From Marixanthomonas ophiurae (lineage in GTDB: Bacteria > Bacteroidota > Bacteroidia > Flavobacteriales > Flavobacteriaceae), in assembly GCF_003413745.1 (NCBI RefSeq), contig NZ_QVID01000001.1, positions 1,116,001-1,180,000 of the forward strand: DNA of 64,000 nt. The letters are read 5' to 3'. Positions 33,219 to 42,177 of this stretch are shown here, one piece after another. Each line of letters starts with the position of its first letter. Position 1 is the first letter of the stretch. The position numbers and the translations under genes are program-made. The notes beneath the pieces are model-generated. The model was not told the origin of the DNA, made no database searches, and saw nothing but the letters and a program-made list of their open reading frames with translations.

Positions 33219-33262
33219 ACAATCAATTAGACACTAAAAATAAGGAAGTGTTACAACTTTAT

Positions 33263-33304
33263 AACTAAAAAATTAGTTTAAACTAAACATTTAGTTTATA
33301 TTTG
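33263..33304 (+). promoter_or_regulatory. Promoter and palindromic operator of the BlaI-like operon
   Basis: A perfect 14-bp palindrome TTAGTTTAAACTAA lies at 33273-33286. An extra half-site TTAGTTTA lies at 33291-33298, and an upstream half-site AACTAAA starts at 33263. The TATATTTG -7 box overlaps at 33297-33304, 20 bases from the start codon. The BlaI-like product is the obvious candidate to bind here. Confidence 0.75.
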
Positions 33305-33323
33305 AAATATCAATTGTAATATT

Positions 33324-33689
33324 ATGAAGCAACTTACAAAAGCAGAAGAAGATATTATGCACATACTCTGGGAACTTGGAGAAGGCAATGTGGCAGCAAT
33401 AATTGATGAGCTGCCAGAGCCAAAACCAGCATATAACACTGTCTCTACAATCGTTCGGATTCTAGAAAGCAAAGAATTTGTGGATTATAGAAAAGAAGGT
33501 CGCGGTCATATTTATTTTCCAAAGGTGAAAAAGAACGAGTACAGTAACCAATCGATTAATAAGTTGGTTGATGGCTACTTTCAAGGCTCTTTTAAAAGTA
33601 TGGTTTCGTTTTTTATGAAGAAAAACGACATCAGTATCAACGAACTGGAAACGATAATGAAAGAGATTAATAAAGAAGAAAAGTCATGA
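33324..33689 (+). CDS. BlaI/MecI/CopY-family repressor
   Basis: The 121-residue winged-helix protein has the family pattern 'LTKAEEDIMHILWELGEGNVAAIIDELPEPKPAYNTVSTIVRILESKEFVDYRKEGRGHIY' (residues 3-62, given as one region). A dimerisation tail follows. Such repressors are usually inactivated by proteolysis triggered by a partner M56 membrane peptidase. That peptidase is encoded by the next gene, whose ATG overlaps this stop by four bases. The regulator probably represses its own operon through the palindrome just upstream. Confidence 0.95.
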   Translation: MKQLTKAEEDIMHILWELGEGNVAAIIDELPEPKPAYNTVSTIVRILESKEFVDYRKEGRGHIYFPKVKKNEYSNQSINKLVDGYFQGSFKSMVSFFMKKNDISINELETIMKEINKEEKS

Positions 33690-35140
33690 TACATTACATA
33701 CTACAAACCATCGCTTTTCAACTACTGTTTTTAGTAGTGTACGACCTATTTCTGAAAAAAGAAACATTCTTCACTTGGAATAGAATCTATCTAATAGCAA
33801 CCCCAGTAGTAAGTTTTTTACTTCCTTTATTTAAAATTGAAGCGTTCAGGAATGCAATTCCAGAACAATATTTAATACAACTTCCGGCTGTGATTATAGG
33901 TGGAGAATCCGCTCAAAAAGCAATACAGTTAGATGCTGTGACCATTTCAGAAACAACCGCCTCTTTTTTAACTATTTCCGAAATAGTACAAGCGATTTGG
34001 GTACTCGGAATGTTAGTGGCTTTAACTCTTTTCAGTTTAAAAGTGATCAAGTTTTATAAGTTGAAACAATCGGGTATTAAAAACGAATTTGAGAACTTGA
34101 AAATCATCCAACTACCAAACAGCAAAGCGGCTTTTTCTTTTTTCAACACCATTTTTTTGGGAAGTGACCTTTCAGAAGAGCAAACCGAAAACATTTTACT
34201 GCACGAGAAAGTACACGCTAAACAAAAACACACAGCAGATTTGTTATTTTTTGAAGCCTTACGCATCATTTGGTGGTTTAACCCATTGGTGTATGTATTT
34301 CAGAAAAAGATAACCGAACTGCAAGAATTTATAGCCGATAGTAGTGTGGCTAAACAGCAAACCAGAAAAACATATTATCAAAACTTATTATCGCAGGTGT
34401 TTCAAACATCGGATATTTCATTTACAAATACATTTTTCAATCAATCATTAATCAAAAAACGAATCGTTATGTTACAAAAATCAAAATCAAAGAAAATTTT
34501 TCAACTAAAGTATTTATTACTTATTCCCGTAGTTTGCGCCATGTTGTTTTATACATCGTGTACCAATGAAGCGGACGAAGTAAAAGAGGAAGCAAATTTA
34601 GTTTCAAACACTGGCGATAGTGAGGTGATGACCAAAATCAATGAACTTTCCGAAGCTATTATGAAAAAAGGAAACTTGACTCCTGAAGAAGAAAAAGCGT
34701 TGCAGTTTTTGGCCACAAAAGCAGAACTTGGAGATAAGGTATATACTTCTGTTCAAGAATATCTTGACAAAACTGAGGACGATACAGATGTTCCGTTTTC
34801 GGCAATCGATAAAGTACCTACTTTCCCAGGTTGCGAAGGAATGAGTAATGAAGATGCTAAAAAATGCATGTCTAATAACATAATGCAATTAGTGGTAGAC
34901 AATTTTAATAGCAAAGTAGGCGATAATGCCAATTTAAATGGAAAGCAGCGTATTTTTGTTCAGTTTAAAATAGACAAACAAGGAAATGTTGCAGATGCCA
35001 AAGCGAGAGGGCCACATCCCGATTTAGAGGAAGAAGCACTTCGTGTGGTAAATAAAATCCCGCAAATGCTACCAGGTGAGCACAGAGGAAAAAAGGTAGG
35101 TGTGCTATATTCATTGCCAATTATTTTTGAAATTAATTAA
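33686..35140 (+). CDS. M56 (BlaR1-like) peptidase fused to a TonB-like domain
   Basis: The 484-residue protein has N-terminal membrane helices and a cytoplasmic M56 metallopeptidase loop with HEKVH (HExxH) and 'LLFFEALRIIWWFNPLVY'. A further helix ends in 'MLFYTSCTNEADE'. The C-terminal ~120 residues form a TonB-like domain ('FQFKIDKQGNVADAKARGPHPDLEEEALRVVNKIPQMLPGEHRGKKV', in part). It probably senses an envelope signal and inactivates the BlaI-like repressor. The fused TonB domain is a known Bacteroidota variation. The ATG overlaps the repressor stop. Confidence 0.9.
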   Translation: MIHYILQTIAFQLLFLVVYDLFLKKETFFTWNRIYLIATPVVSFLLPLFKIEAFRNAIPEQYLIQLPAVIIGGESAQKAIQLDAVTISETTASFLTISEIVQAIWVLGMLVALTLFSLKVIKFYKLKQSGIKNEFENLKIIQLPNSKAAFSFFNTIFLGSDLSEEQTENILLHEKVHAKQKHTADLLFFEALRIIWWFNPLVYVFQKKITELQEFIADSSVAKQQTRKTYYQNLLSQVFQTSDISFTNTFFNQSLIKKRIVMLQKSKSKKIFQLKYLLLIPVVCAMLFYTSCTNEADEVKEEANLVSNTGDSEVMTKINELSEAIMKKGNLTPEEEKALQFLATKAELGDKVYTSVQEYLDKTEDDTDVPFSAIDKVPTFPGCEGMSNEDAKKCMSNNIMQLVVDNFNSKVGDNANLNGKQRIFVQFKIDKQGNVADAKARGPHPDLEEEALRVVNKIPQMLPGEHRGKKVGVLYSLPIIFEIN

Positions 35141-35163
35141 AGTAGGCCTACAGATAAAAATTC

Positions 35164-35194
35164 AAACCCGAAACAGATCTGTTTCGGGTTTTTT
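35164..35194 (+). terminator. Terminator after the M56 gene
   Basis: A perfect 28-base palindrome (AAACCCGAAACAGA and its complement) is followed by a T-run. It lies 24 bases past the M56 stop. Confidence 0.85.
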
Positions 35195-35231
35195 ATTGAA
35201 GAACTTCATTTTTCAAAGGATTAAGTTTCAG

Positions 35232-35239
35232 TAAATTTG
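35232..35239 (+). promoter_or_regulatory. -7 promoter box of the TonB-like lipoprotein gene
   Basis: TAAATTTG matches the Bacteroidota TAnnTTTG box and lies 28 bases before the start codon. No clear -33 TTG was found. Confidence 0.4.
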
Positions 35240-35267
35240 TACTTTTCAAGCTGTATTAATTCTGTAA

Positions 35268-35753
35268 ATGAAATACGTTTTACTTTTTATAATTATGCCA
35301 TTGGCAACTTCTTGCCAGTTTTTTGAAACCGAGAAAATTTCTTCGGAAACTTTTTATGATGAAGAAATTAAAACGATAGACTGGAAAGATGTAGATCAAT
35401 ACCCTGTTTTTAAGTCGTGCGAGGCTTTTTCAGAAAAAGAGGCGCAAAAAAACTGTTTTGAAAATACGTTGGCAACGTCTCTTTTTGAGGCTGTTACCAG
35501 TAATAAGGATATGTCTATAAAAGACTTGAGCGATACGGTGTATGTGAAGTTTTCAGTTTCAGAAAAAGGGCAACTTTCCGTAAAAAGTATTGAGATGGAT
35601 AGTCTAACCCAAGCCGAATTACCTAACTTAAAAAAGAGTCTGCATATTAAAATTGATTCTATAACGTTGATTGCTCCAGCTTACAAACGTGGCATTCCTG
35701 TAAAAACCAAATTTACACTGCCCATTGTTTTGCAAACAGACGAGGAATTATAA
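35268..35753 (+). CDS. Lipoprotein resembling the TonB-like tail of the M56 protein
   Basis: The 161-residue protein has a short lipoprotein signal (MPLATSC). The mature part 'VDQYPVFKSCEAFSEKEAQKNCFENTLATSLFEAV' parallels the M56 protein's 'IDKVPTFPGCEGMSNEDAKKCMSNNIMQLVV', including the two cysteines. It then shows 'VYVKFSVSEKGQLSVKSIE' against 'IFVQFKIDKQGNVADAKA'. It therefore looks like a free, lipid-anchored version of that domain. A terminator and separate promoter suggest independent expression. Function is unknown. Confidence 0.75.
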   Translation: MKYVLLFIIMPLATSCQFFETEKISSETFYDEEIKTIDWKDVDQYPVFKSCEAFSEKEAQKNCFENTLATSLFEAVTSNKDMSIKDLSDTVYVKFSVSEKGQLSVKSIEMDSLTQAELPNLKKSLHIKIDSITLIAPAYKRGIPVKTKFTLPIVLQTDEEL

Positions 35754-36617
35754 ATTGAACTTATACCCTACCGTAAAATCCACCGGAAATTCGTCACTGC
35801 TTTCTCGTCCAATAGCTACAATATCGTTGTAGGAGACGGTAAGATAACCATTACCTAATGCAATGTCGGCACCTAACCCAAAAGCTCCAGGCGTTTGCAA
35901 ATCACCTCCAGAACCAGTGATGCGCTCTTCGTTTCCGCTACTGTTAATAAAAATAACATCACGTGATGCATACGAATAAGCAACAAGCTTGGTGTTTACA
36001 AAAACCTCTATCGCACTTCTTTTTATAAACTTAAAGCGGTAGTTCAAGGAAAATTCCGAATTTGAAAAGTCATAATCACTGTTTTTCAATAATTGCTTAA
36101 ACCGAAATACAATGGCGTGTCTTTTTAGCTTTACTTCATCTATAATTTCAAAATCTATCCCAAAAGCCGGTAGCACTGTATTATCAGGATTTGTGTAATA
36201 CACATTATTTGAAGCTCCTACAAATGCTCCCAAGCGTGTTTTAAGTTGGATAGATTTTTTTTCAGAAGTATACGTAGAATCTACTTGTTTGTTGTAACGC
36301 ACAACAAAATCTCGTAAGCTGGGTAAGGTTAATTTTACATCGTCCACTGCAAGCGAAGTATCTGAAGTTTGCAACTGCAACACTTCTTTATATTCTTCTT
36401 GGTATTCGCCGTTAACCTCGGTGTTTTTTAGTTCGGTTATGGTATTGTCTTTTTGTAAGAAATAGCGGTACTCATTATCAATACTATTCCATAAAAGGGT
36501 GAGTGGACCATCAACTTCCTTCTGTAACATATAAGTTTCACCATTTACAGAATATTGTTGCTGGGCTATAGTAGTAATACTGGCTAATATGATGAATAAG
36601 AAGAGCAGACGTTTCAT
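35748..36617 (-). CDS. Secreted outer-membrane beta-barrel-like protein
   Basis: The 289-residue protein has a signal peptide (residues 1-18, cleavage before QQQ). The N-terminal part is a short domain, and the C-terminal half alternates beta strands ('RLGAFVGASNNVYY', 'FSLNYRFKFI', 'FGLGADIALGNGYLTVSYN'). It ends 'DFTVGYKFNL', a terminal aromatic strand typical of small outer-membrane barrels. No specific family is recognised. It converges with and overlaps the lipoprotein gene by six bases. Confidence 0.65.
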   Translation of the reverse strand: MKRLLFLFIILASITTIAQQQYSVNGETYMLQKEVDGPLTLLWNSIDNEYRYFLQKDNTITELKNTEVNGEYQEEYKEVLQLQTSDTSLAVDDVKLTLPSLRDFVVRYNKQVDSTYTSEKKSIQLKTRLGAFVGASNNVYYTNPDNTVLPAFGIDFEIIDEVKLKRHAIVFRFKQLLKNSDYDFSNSEFSLNYRFKFIKRSAIEVFVNTKLVAYSYASRDVIFINSSGNEERITGSGGDLQTPGAFGLGADIALGNGYLTVSYNDIVAIGRESSDEFPVDFTVGYKFNL

Positions 36618-36667
36618 AGGGACAAATTTTATAATGCTAAAGTTAACTAAAAGTAATCAATTTGAAG

Positions 36668-37804
36668 TTATGCTTTAAAACGGCGGCCTTTCCAGTGATA
36701 ACTCCCTAATAAGCTCATAATAAATACAGTTACCGTTATAAATGGATATAGTAGACCACTGGCTATAACGTGCAAAATTGATGTTAAAGACACTGCTTTA
36801 TTTTTGAAAAGAGCTTTTGTTGAGAAAATAATAAACCCTTCAACTACTATTTTTATAAGAAGAACAAAAAGGTAAAAGTATAGAAATTGCGTGTTGTAAA
36901 AAATGTAAATCCATCCAAAGGCAACCCAAAGATTAACCATAAAAACAAGTACTCCAATTATTTTTGGAAGCCAATTCTCCTGTTTTGTTGTTTTTGAAGC
37001 CCATCGCACCCGCTGATTGATTATTTGTTTCCAGCTTTTTTGTGGTTGAGTTGTTACAATAGCGGCAGCGGTTTTTAAAAATCGTATTGAGTTTGGAGCG
37101 TGGTTTTTTATTTTTTCCAATAAAAATATGTCATCACCACTAGCAATATGATTATTTCCGCTAAAACCCTTTAATTGATTAAACACATCCTTTTTGTACG
37201 CTAAGTTCGCTCCATTGCATAAAATTTCTCGTTGTAGTCCAAATCCTCCCATAGTTACGGCTTGTAAACTCAATCCATCAAACTGTTGAAAAGCTTCAAT
37301 TAGGCTACCGTTACTTTTATAAATAACTGGACCGCAAATCATATTTGGATTATTTTTTTGAATAATAACATCAAAACATTGTAACCATTTTTTTGGTACA
37401 GAACAGTCGGCATCAATTGTAAGAATCCATTCGTGTTTTGCTTCAGAAATAGCAGTAGTAATTGCATCTTTTTTTGGAGAATTTGAAAACCGCTTGTTTC
37501 GAATTATTTTAAAAGGGAACACACAGTTTTCTAATGCTTTTGAAACGGTCAATACCGAGTTATCTTCCGATTCATCATCCACTAAAATCACCTCAAACAA
37601 TTCAGAAGGATAGTTTAGTTGTTTTAATGAAGTGAGTAAGGCTGGTATTTTTTCGGCTTCATTTCTAAAAGGAACAATAATAGTAAATGCTGTTGTGGGT
37701 TTTGTAGCATGTAAAATGGTAGGCTTTAACTGTATCACCCCTATCCAAATAAATAGTAGAAGTACTAGATAAAAGGTGAGCAAAATAAAACCTAATGTCA
37801 TCAT
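36668..37804 (-). CDS. Glycosyltransferase family 2
   Basis: The 378-residue membrane glycosyltransferase has an N-terminal helix, then the GT2 fold with 'IVPFRNEAEKIPALLTSLKQL', 'ILVDDESED', the metal-binding 'TIDADCSVPKKWL' and the acceptor motif 'QRVRWASK' (QxxRW). Three C-terminal helices follow. Such enzymes make envelope glycolipids or polysaccharide precursors. Its start overlaps the stop of the UPF0104-type gene by four bases, so the two are probably cotranslated and linked in function. Confidence 0.9.
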   Translation of the reverse strand: MMTLGFILLTFYLVLLLFIWIGVIQLKPTILHATKPTTAFTIIVPFRNEAEKIPALLTSLKQLNYPSELFEVILVDDESEDNSVLTVSKALENCVFPFKIIRNKRFSNSPKKDAITTAISEAKHEWILTIDADCSVPKKWLQCFDVIIQKNNPNMICGPVIYKSNGSLIEAFQQFDGLSLQAVTMGGFGLQREILCNGANLAYKKDVFNQLKGFSGNNHIASGDDIFLLEKIKNHAPNSIRFLKTAAAIVTTQPQKSWKQIINQRVRWASKTTKQENWLPKIIGVLVFMVNLWVAFGWIYIFYNTQFLYFYLFVLLIKIVVEGFIIFSTKALFKNKAVSLTSILHVIASGLLYPFITVTVFIMSLLGSYHWKGRRFKA

Positions 37805-38748
37805 AAGTTGGTGGTTTTATAACGTGCTACATAAAAACCTCCAATTAATGCTGGGAGAATAAAATTAAGCAGCCACATAGTAAAAACAGTACAAAGTACA
37901 GTTAATTCGTCCACGCCTGCTAATGAAAAAAGCCAAACGGCTACACCTCCTCGCACAACCACATCAAAAACAAAAAAAGAAGGAAGAATTGAAACCAAAA
38001 GGTACATAGCGAATATGAGTGGAACAGCTTTTAAAATCGAAATATTAGCATCAAAAAATAATAAGATTACAAAAAATAAAAAGCTAAAAACAAAGTATCG
38101 TATAAAGGAATATAACAGCAATTTTAATTTTAAAGAATAAGATAATTTTTTGATGTATTGAAATAGGTTTATAACAGAGAGTCCCTTTATAAGAAGTTGT
38201 TTTTTTCTGAAAAAATACGTAGCAACAGCTACGATTAATAATACAGAAATTAAAATACTTAGTTTGACGCTTGAAACTGGCAAGGAATAATTTAAAGCCA
38301 AAATACAAAGTCCAATGCCACCAAAAAAACAGGTAATGATCATTTGGATACTGTTGCTTAAAAAGTTGAGTAAGAGTATTTCTTTTCTTTTCTCTGAAGG
38401 ATAAAAAAACGCTTTGGCACCATAATCACCAATACGGTTAGGCGTTGGTAAGGATATTGTTAAAGCCATCAAGCTTTGTTTAGTAGCTTCGAAAAATGAA
38501 ATAAATTTTATTTTTGAAACTGTTGTTTGCCATTTCGCTATTTCAAAAAACCAGTTAATCGCCGCTAACAATATAAAAAGTAGAATGTATGCAAAGCTTT
38601 TCGATTGAATTTCAGAAGTAAACAAGTTCCATTTTAGTGTTTCTCCAGAAGTGATTTTATAGTATATATACGCAAATGTGAGCCCAAGCAACAAAACTTT
38701 TAGGGCAACCAGCCAATATTGTTTAGATTTGTGCAAAACGGTGCGCAT
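37801..38748 (-). CDS. UPF0104/lysylphosphatidylglycerol synthase-type membrane protein
   Basis: The protein has 316 residues from the ATG at 38748; an upstream in-frame TTG adds two residues and is less likely. It has eight or so transmembrane helices and the family stretches 'TKQSLMALTISLPTPNRIGDYGAKAFFY' and 'VVRGGVAVWLFSLAGV'. The fold matches the flippase-like N-terminal domain of MprF, without the catalytic part. With the GT2 gene it probably handles a lipid-linked sugar. It is divergent from ruvC, with 30 bases between starts. Confidence 0.8.
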   Translation of the reverse strand: MRTVLHKSKQYWLVALKVLLLGLTFAYIYYKITSGETLKWNLFTSEIQSKSFAYILLFILLAAINWFFEIAKWQTTVSKIKFISFFEATKQSLMALTISLPTPNRIGDYGAKAFFYPSEKRKEILLLNFLSNSIQMIITCFFGGIGLCILALNYSLPVSSVKLSILISVLLIVAVATYFFRKKQLLIKGLSVINLFQYIKKLSYSLKLKLLLYSFIRYFVFSFLFFVILLFFDANISILKAVPLIFAMYLLVSILPSFFVFDVVVRGGVAVWLFSLAGVDELTVLCTVFTMWLLNFILPALIGGFYVARYKTTNL

Positions 38749-38778
38749 AAGCAACGAAGTTACAGAAAGTTTTCAAAT

Positions 38779-39336
38779 ATGAGTTCAGAAAGGATAATCT
38801 TGGGTATAGATCCCGGAACCACCATTATGGGTTTTGGACTTATAAAAGTTGTGGGTAAAAAGATGCAGTTTATGCAACTGAACGAACTGCAACTTAAAAA
38901 GTATAAGGATCACTACGTTAAACTGAAACTTATTTTTGAACGCACTATCGAATTAATCGACACCTATCATCCCGATGAAATAGCCATCGAAGCCCCGTTC
39001 TTTGGGAAGAACGTGCAATCCATGCTTAAGCTGGGAAGGGCACAAGGTGTTGCCATGGCGGCCGGACTTTCAAGAGAAGTCCCCATCACCGAATACTCCC
39101 CTAAAAAAATTAAAATGGCCATCACCGGAAACGGAAATGCAAGTAAAGAGCAGGTCGCTAAAATGTTACAAAGCACGCTTGGCTTAAAAGAATTACCTAA
39201 AAACCTAGATAGCACCGATGGCCTTGCGGCAGCCGTTTGTCATTTTTATAACGAAGGTCGCATGGAGACGGGTAAAAGCTACACGGGTTGGTCCGCTTTT
39301 GTTAAACAGAATGAAGATAGGGTGGGAAGGAAATAA
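38779..39336 (+). CDS. ruvC: Crossover junction endodeoxyribonuclease RuvC
   Basis: The protein has 185 residues from the ATG at 38779; a longer in-frame extension overlaps the divergent gene. The RNase H-like nuclease shows 'ILGIDPGTTIMGFGLI' with the first catalytic Asp, 'IAIEAPFFGKN' with the Glu, and late 'DSTDGLAAAVCH' with further acidic residues. It resolves Holliday junctions with RuvAB. A REP-like element lies 37 bases downstream. Confidence 0.97.
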   Translation: MSSERIILGIDPGTTIMGFGLIKVVGKKMQFMQLNELQLKKYKDHYVKLKLIFERTIELIDTYHPDEIAIEAPFFGKNVQSMLKLGRAQGVAMAAGLSREVPITEYSPKKIKMAITGNGNASKEQVAKMLQSTLGLKELPKNLDSTDGLAAAVCHFYNEGRMETGKSYTGWSAFVKQNEDRVGRK

Positions 39337-39372
39337 ATGTTTTTCCCTAAGAAACTTTCTTGAGCTATGATT

Positions 39373-39417
39373 TAACCACCCCGCCCTTTGGGCACCCCTC
39401 CTAAGTTAGGAGGGGAT
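39373..39417. repeat. GC-rich REP-like palindromic element
   Basis: This short element reads CCCCGCCCTTTGGGCACCCC followed by TCCTAAGTTAGGAGGGG. It contains two small inverted repeats (GCCC/GGGC; CCCCTCCTAA/TTAGGAGGGG). Very similar intergenic elements recur in many flavobacterial genomes. Confidence 0.6.
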
Positions 39418-39506
39418 AAATTATATGGTTTAAAACAAAAACCAAGACTTCACTAGATAGTCTTGGTTCTTATTTCCTGTAGCGCAGCGGTCTTGGCTCT
39501 TGTAGT

Positions 39507-40778
39507 TTATTTTATCATATCAAAACCACAATACGGCACTAGTACCTCAGGAATTTTAATTCCTTCAGGAGTTTGGTAATTTTCCAAAATTCCTGCTAAT
39601 ACACGTGGTAATGCTAGAGCACTTCCGTTTAAAGTGTGAAGAAGGTTGTTTTTACCGTTTTCATCTTTAAACCGAAGTTTTAATCGGTTAGCTTGAAAGG
39701 TTTCAAAGTTTGATACAGAAGAAATTTCTAACCACCTGTCTTGAGCAGTTGAAAATACTTCAAAATCGTAGGTTAAAGCAGCGGTAAACCCTAAGTCACC
39801 TCCACATAGACGTAAAATTCGGTAGGGTAATTTTAATTCTCGTAATATATCCTTTACATGTTCTACCATGCCATCTAATGCTTTGTAGCTATTATCAGGA
39901 TGCTCAATACGTACAATTTCAACTTTATCAAATTGGTGCAAACGGTTTAAACCACGAACGTGGGCGCCGTAACTTCCAGCCTCTCTTCTAAAGCAGGGTG
40001 TATACCCAGTACATGTGATTGGCAATTGATCTTGCTTTAATAAATCACCTCGAAACATATTGGTTACAGGTACTTCAGCAGTAGGGATCATATACAAATC
40101 ATCGTTGGTGATATGATACATTTGCCCTTCTTTGTCAGGCAATTGACCAGTACCACGCGCAGAATCTTCATTTACCATTAACGGTACTTGATATTCGGTA
40201 TACCCAGCCTCCACATTTTTATCTAGAAAATAGGTGATTAATGCACGCTGTAACCTAGCACCTTTTCCTTTATAAATAGGAAATCCAGCTCCAGTTACTT
40301 TTACACCCAATTCAAAATCGATAAGGTCGTATTTTTTGGCCAACTCCCAATGTGGTAATGAGCCTTCCTCAAGGGTTGGAATGTCTAATTCACGAAAAAT
40401 TTCTTCATTGTCTTCTTCGTCATTTCCGGCGGGTACGGTCTCATGTGGTACGTTGGGAAGGTTGTACAACAATTCTTGTAGCTTTTCTTCGGCAGCATTT
40501 AACTGTTCTTGTAGCGTTTTAGACTCCTGTTTTAATTGGGTTGTTTTTTCTTTTAGCAAGTTTGCTTTTTGGGCTTCTCCTTTTTGGAAAAGCATCCCAA
40601 TTTCTTTTGAAAATTTATTGGACTTTGATAATATGTCATCCAGTTTCGTCTGGGTGTTTCTACGAGTTTCGTCTGCAGCAATAATTGCATCCAGATCGTT
40701 AGTAGCATCAATACCTCTTTTAGCAAGTGCTTTAATAAATTGATCCTTGTTTTCTCGGATTTCGTGTACTTGTAACAT
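39507..40778 (-). CDS. serS: Serine--tRNA ligase
   Basis: This 423-residue class II synthetase charges tRNA-Ser. The N-terminal coiled-coil arm spans about residues 30-105. Class II motif 2 is 'CFRREAGSYGAHVRGLNRLHQFDKVE' and motif 3 is 'NGSALALPRVLAGILENYQ'. 'TGQLPDKEGQMY' also matches. Length and motifs are complete. The gene is apparently monocistronic. Confidence 0.98.
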   Translation of the reverse strand: MLQVHEIRENKDQFIKALAKRGIDATNDLDAIIAADETRRNTQTKLDDILSKSNKFSKEIGMLFQKGEAQKANLLKEKTTQLKQESKTLQEQLNAAEEKLQELLYNLPNVPHETVPAGNDEEDNEEIFRELDIPTLEEGSLPHWELAKKYDLIDFELGVKVTGAGFPIYKGKGARLQRALITYFLDKNVEAGYTEYQVPLMVNEDSARGTGQLPDKEGQMYHITNDDLYMIPTAEVPVTNMFRGDLLKQDQLPITCTGYTPCFRREAGSYGAHVRGLNRLHQFDKVEIVRIEHPDNSYKALDGMVEHVKDILRELKLPYRILRLCGGDLGFTAALTYDFEVFSTAQDRWLEISSVSNFETFQANRLKLRFKDENGKNNLLHTLNGSALALPRVLAGILENYQTPEGIKIPEVLVPYCGFDMIK

Positions 40779-40845
40779 AGTCCTAAAATTTTAAGAAAGC
40801 AAAGTTAGGGAAATACAGCTTTTAACGAAGATTATTTTAGGAGTT

Positions 40846-42177
40846 TTATTTTTTCCTCGCAAACCCTTCTGGGGAAGGTAAAATCCAATCGGTGTGTTTA
40901 AAATGTTGCCAAGGCTGGGCAGCTAGATCTATTTCTGGGTTGGTTAGTTGGTTGTAAATCCCTGTATTCACTCGTATATATGAATCCATGTAAACCTCTA
41001 CATCCTTCTTCCCATTTTTTTCTTCAATTTGTTTAATACGCTGTGCGAGTTGCCAAAGCATATCAGGCTTCGATTTTACAGCTCGTTGTTGTTTTTTACT
41101 TAGTAGCAAGTTGTAATTATAGCGTTTTTTCTCCGTATCCCCTTTTTCTTTTATCCAAACTGTCAAACTACCTGCTTTGCTACGTAGCATCATGCGCCAA
41201 CTTAGACGGTGACCTTCTTCGGTCCAGAGTACGTCGTCTTTAAAAAACCAATGGCGTAACGGTAATCCTATTTGAATTATAAAATAGACTGAAAATATAG
41301 TTAGTAGTGCTGGTTTATAATTTGGTACAATAATCTCCCCTTTGGTGTATAATTTTTTCTTCGGAAGAAATCGTTTTTGTAATATTTCCGAAGAAAAGAA
41401 AAAGAAGGCAAATGCCATGGACATATACGGGAAAATCCCTATTTGAAATATAATTGAGTTAAATAGATGAAAGAATATGGAAACAATAAAAGCTGCCAAT
41501 CGGGTCCTTTTCCAAAGTAATAAGGGGACAATCAATAAATCGAACAAAATACCAACGTACGCAATGCACCAATGTACCCAATTTTCCTGAAGCAACCCTC
41601 CCACCAACCAGTAATCACTTTTACTCTTCATAAATAGGGCAGGTACACTGGCATCAAACCAGCCAGGATACCATTTTGCTATAGAACCGTACGTATAAAC
41701 AATCCATACTTGAAGAATCAATACCAACAGTACCCATCTAGGCATGGATGGTGACTTAAGTTCAGAGCTTTGTCTGGCATCGATGGAAAACCATCGGTTG
41801 GCTGGTAAAAAAACCATTAGCCAGCATAGTAGCATCATTAAATAGTAGTGATTGTTGTAAGATGATTTTTGCATTAAATAGACGCAGCTCCACATAAGGG
41901 CGTAGCAAAACATACCAAACCGGTACTTGTAGCCTAACATAACCAAAACGCCAAAAGTGCCCATCAAGGCAAAATACCAATACATTAAATCGCCTGGCAA
42001 TGGCTGTAAAAACTCAAAACCGATAAAGTTGAAGGTAAATTTAGGTTCAACCAAAGTACGTCGTACCCAACCAGAAGCAATTGCACCAAATCCTTCTATG
42101 GCAATTAACGCTCCAAAAACTACTCTCCAAAGTACGAGACCAGTATTGTCTATATGTTTGAATAAAAACCTATTCAC
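40846..42177 (-). CDS. HTTM-domain membrane protein (gamma-carboxylase-like)
   Basis: The protein has 443 residues from the GTG at 42177, giving MNRFLFKHIDNTGLV as in homologues; an upstream TTG would add eight residues. It has several transmembrane helices and conserved 'SSYNNHYYLMMLLCWLMVFLPANRWFSIDA', 'VYTYGSIAKWYPGWF' and 'HLFNSIIFQIGIFPYMSMAF' stretches typical of the HTTM (vitamin K-dependent gamma-carboxylase-related) family. The bacterial function is unsettled. It starts within the last bases of ribF, so it is likely translated in coupling. Confidence 0.85.
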   Translation of the reverse strand: MNRFLFKHIDNTGLVLWRVVFGALIAIEGFGAIASGWVRRTLVEPKFTFNFIGFEFLQPLPGDLMYWYFALMGTFGVLVMLGYKYRFGMFCYALMWSCVYLMQKSSYNNHYYLMMLLCWLMVFLPANRWFSIDARQSSELKSPSMPRWVLLVLILQVWIVYTYGSIAKWYPGWFDASVPALFMKSKSDYWLVGGLLQENWVHWCIAYVGILFDLLIVPLLLWKRTRLAAFIVSIFFHLFNSIIFQIGIFPYMSMAFAFFFFSSEILQKRFLPKKKLYTKGEIIVPNYKPALLTIFSVYFIIQIGLPLRHWFFKDDVLWTEEGHRLSWRMMLRSKAGSLTVWIKEKGDTEKKRYNYNLLLSKKQQRAVKSKPDMLWQLAQRIKQIEEKNGKKDVEVYMDSYIRVNTGIYNQLTNPEIDLAAQPWQHFKHTDWILPSPEGFARKK

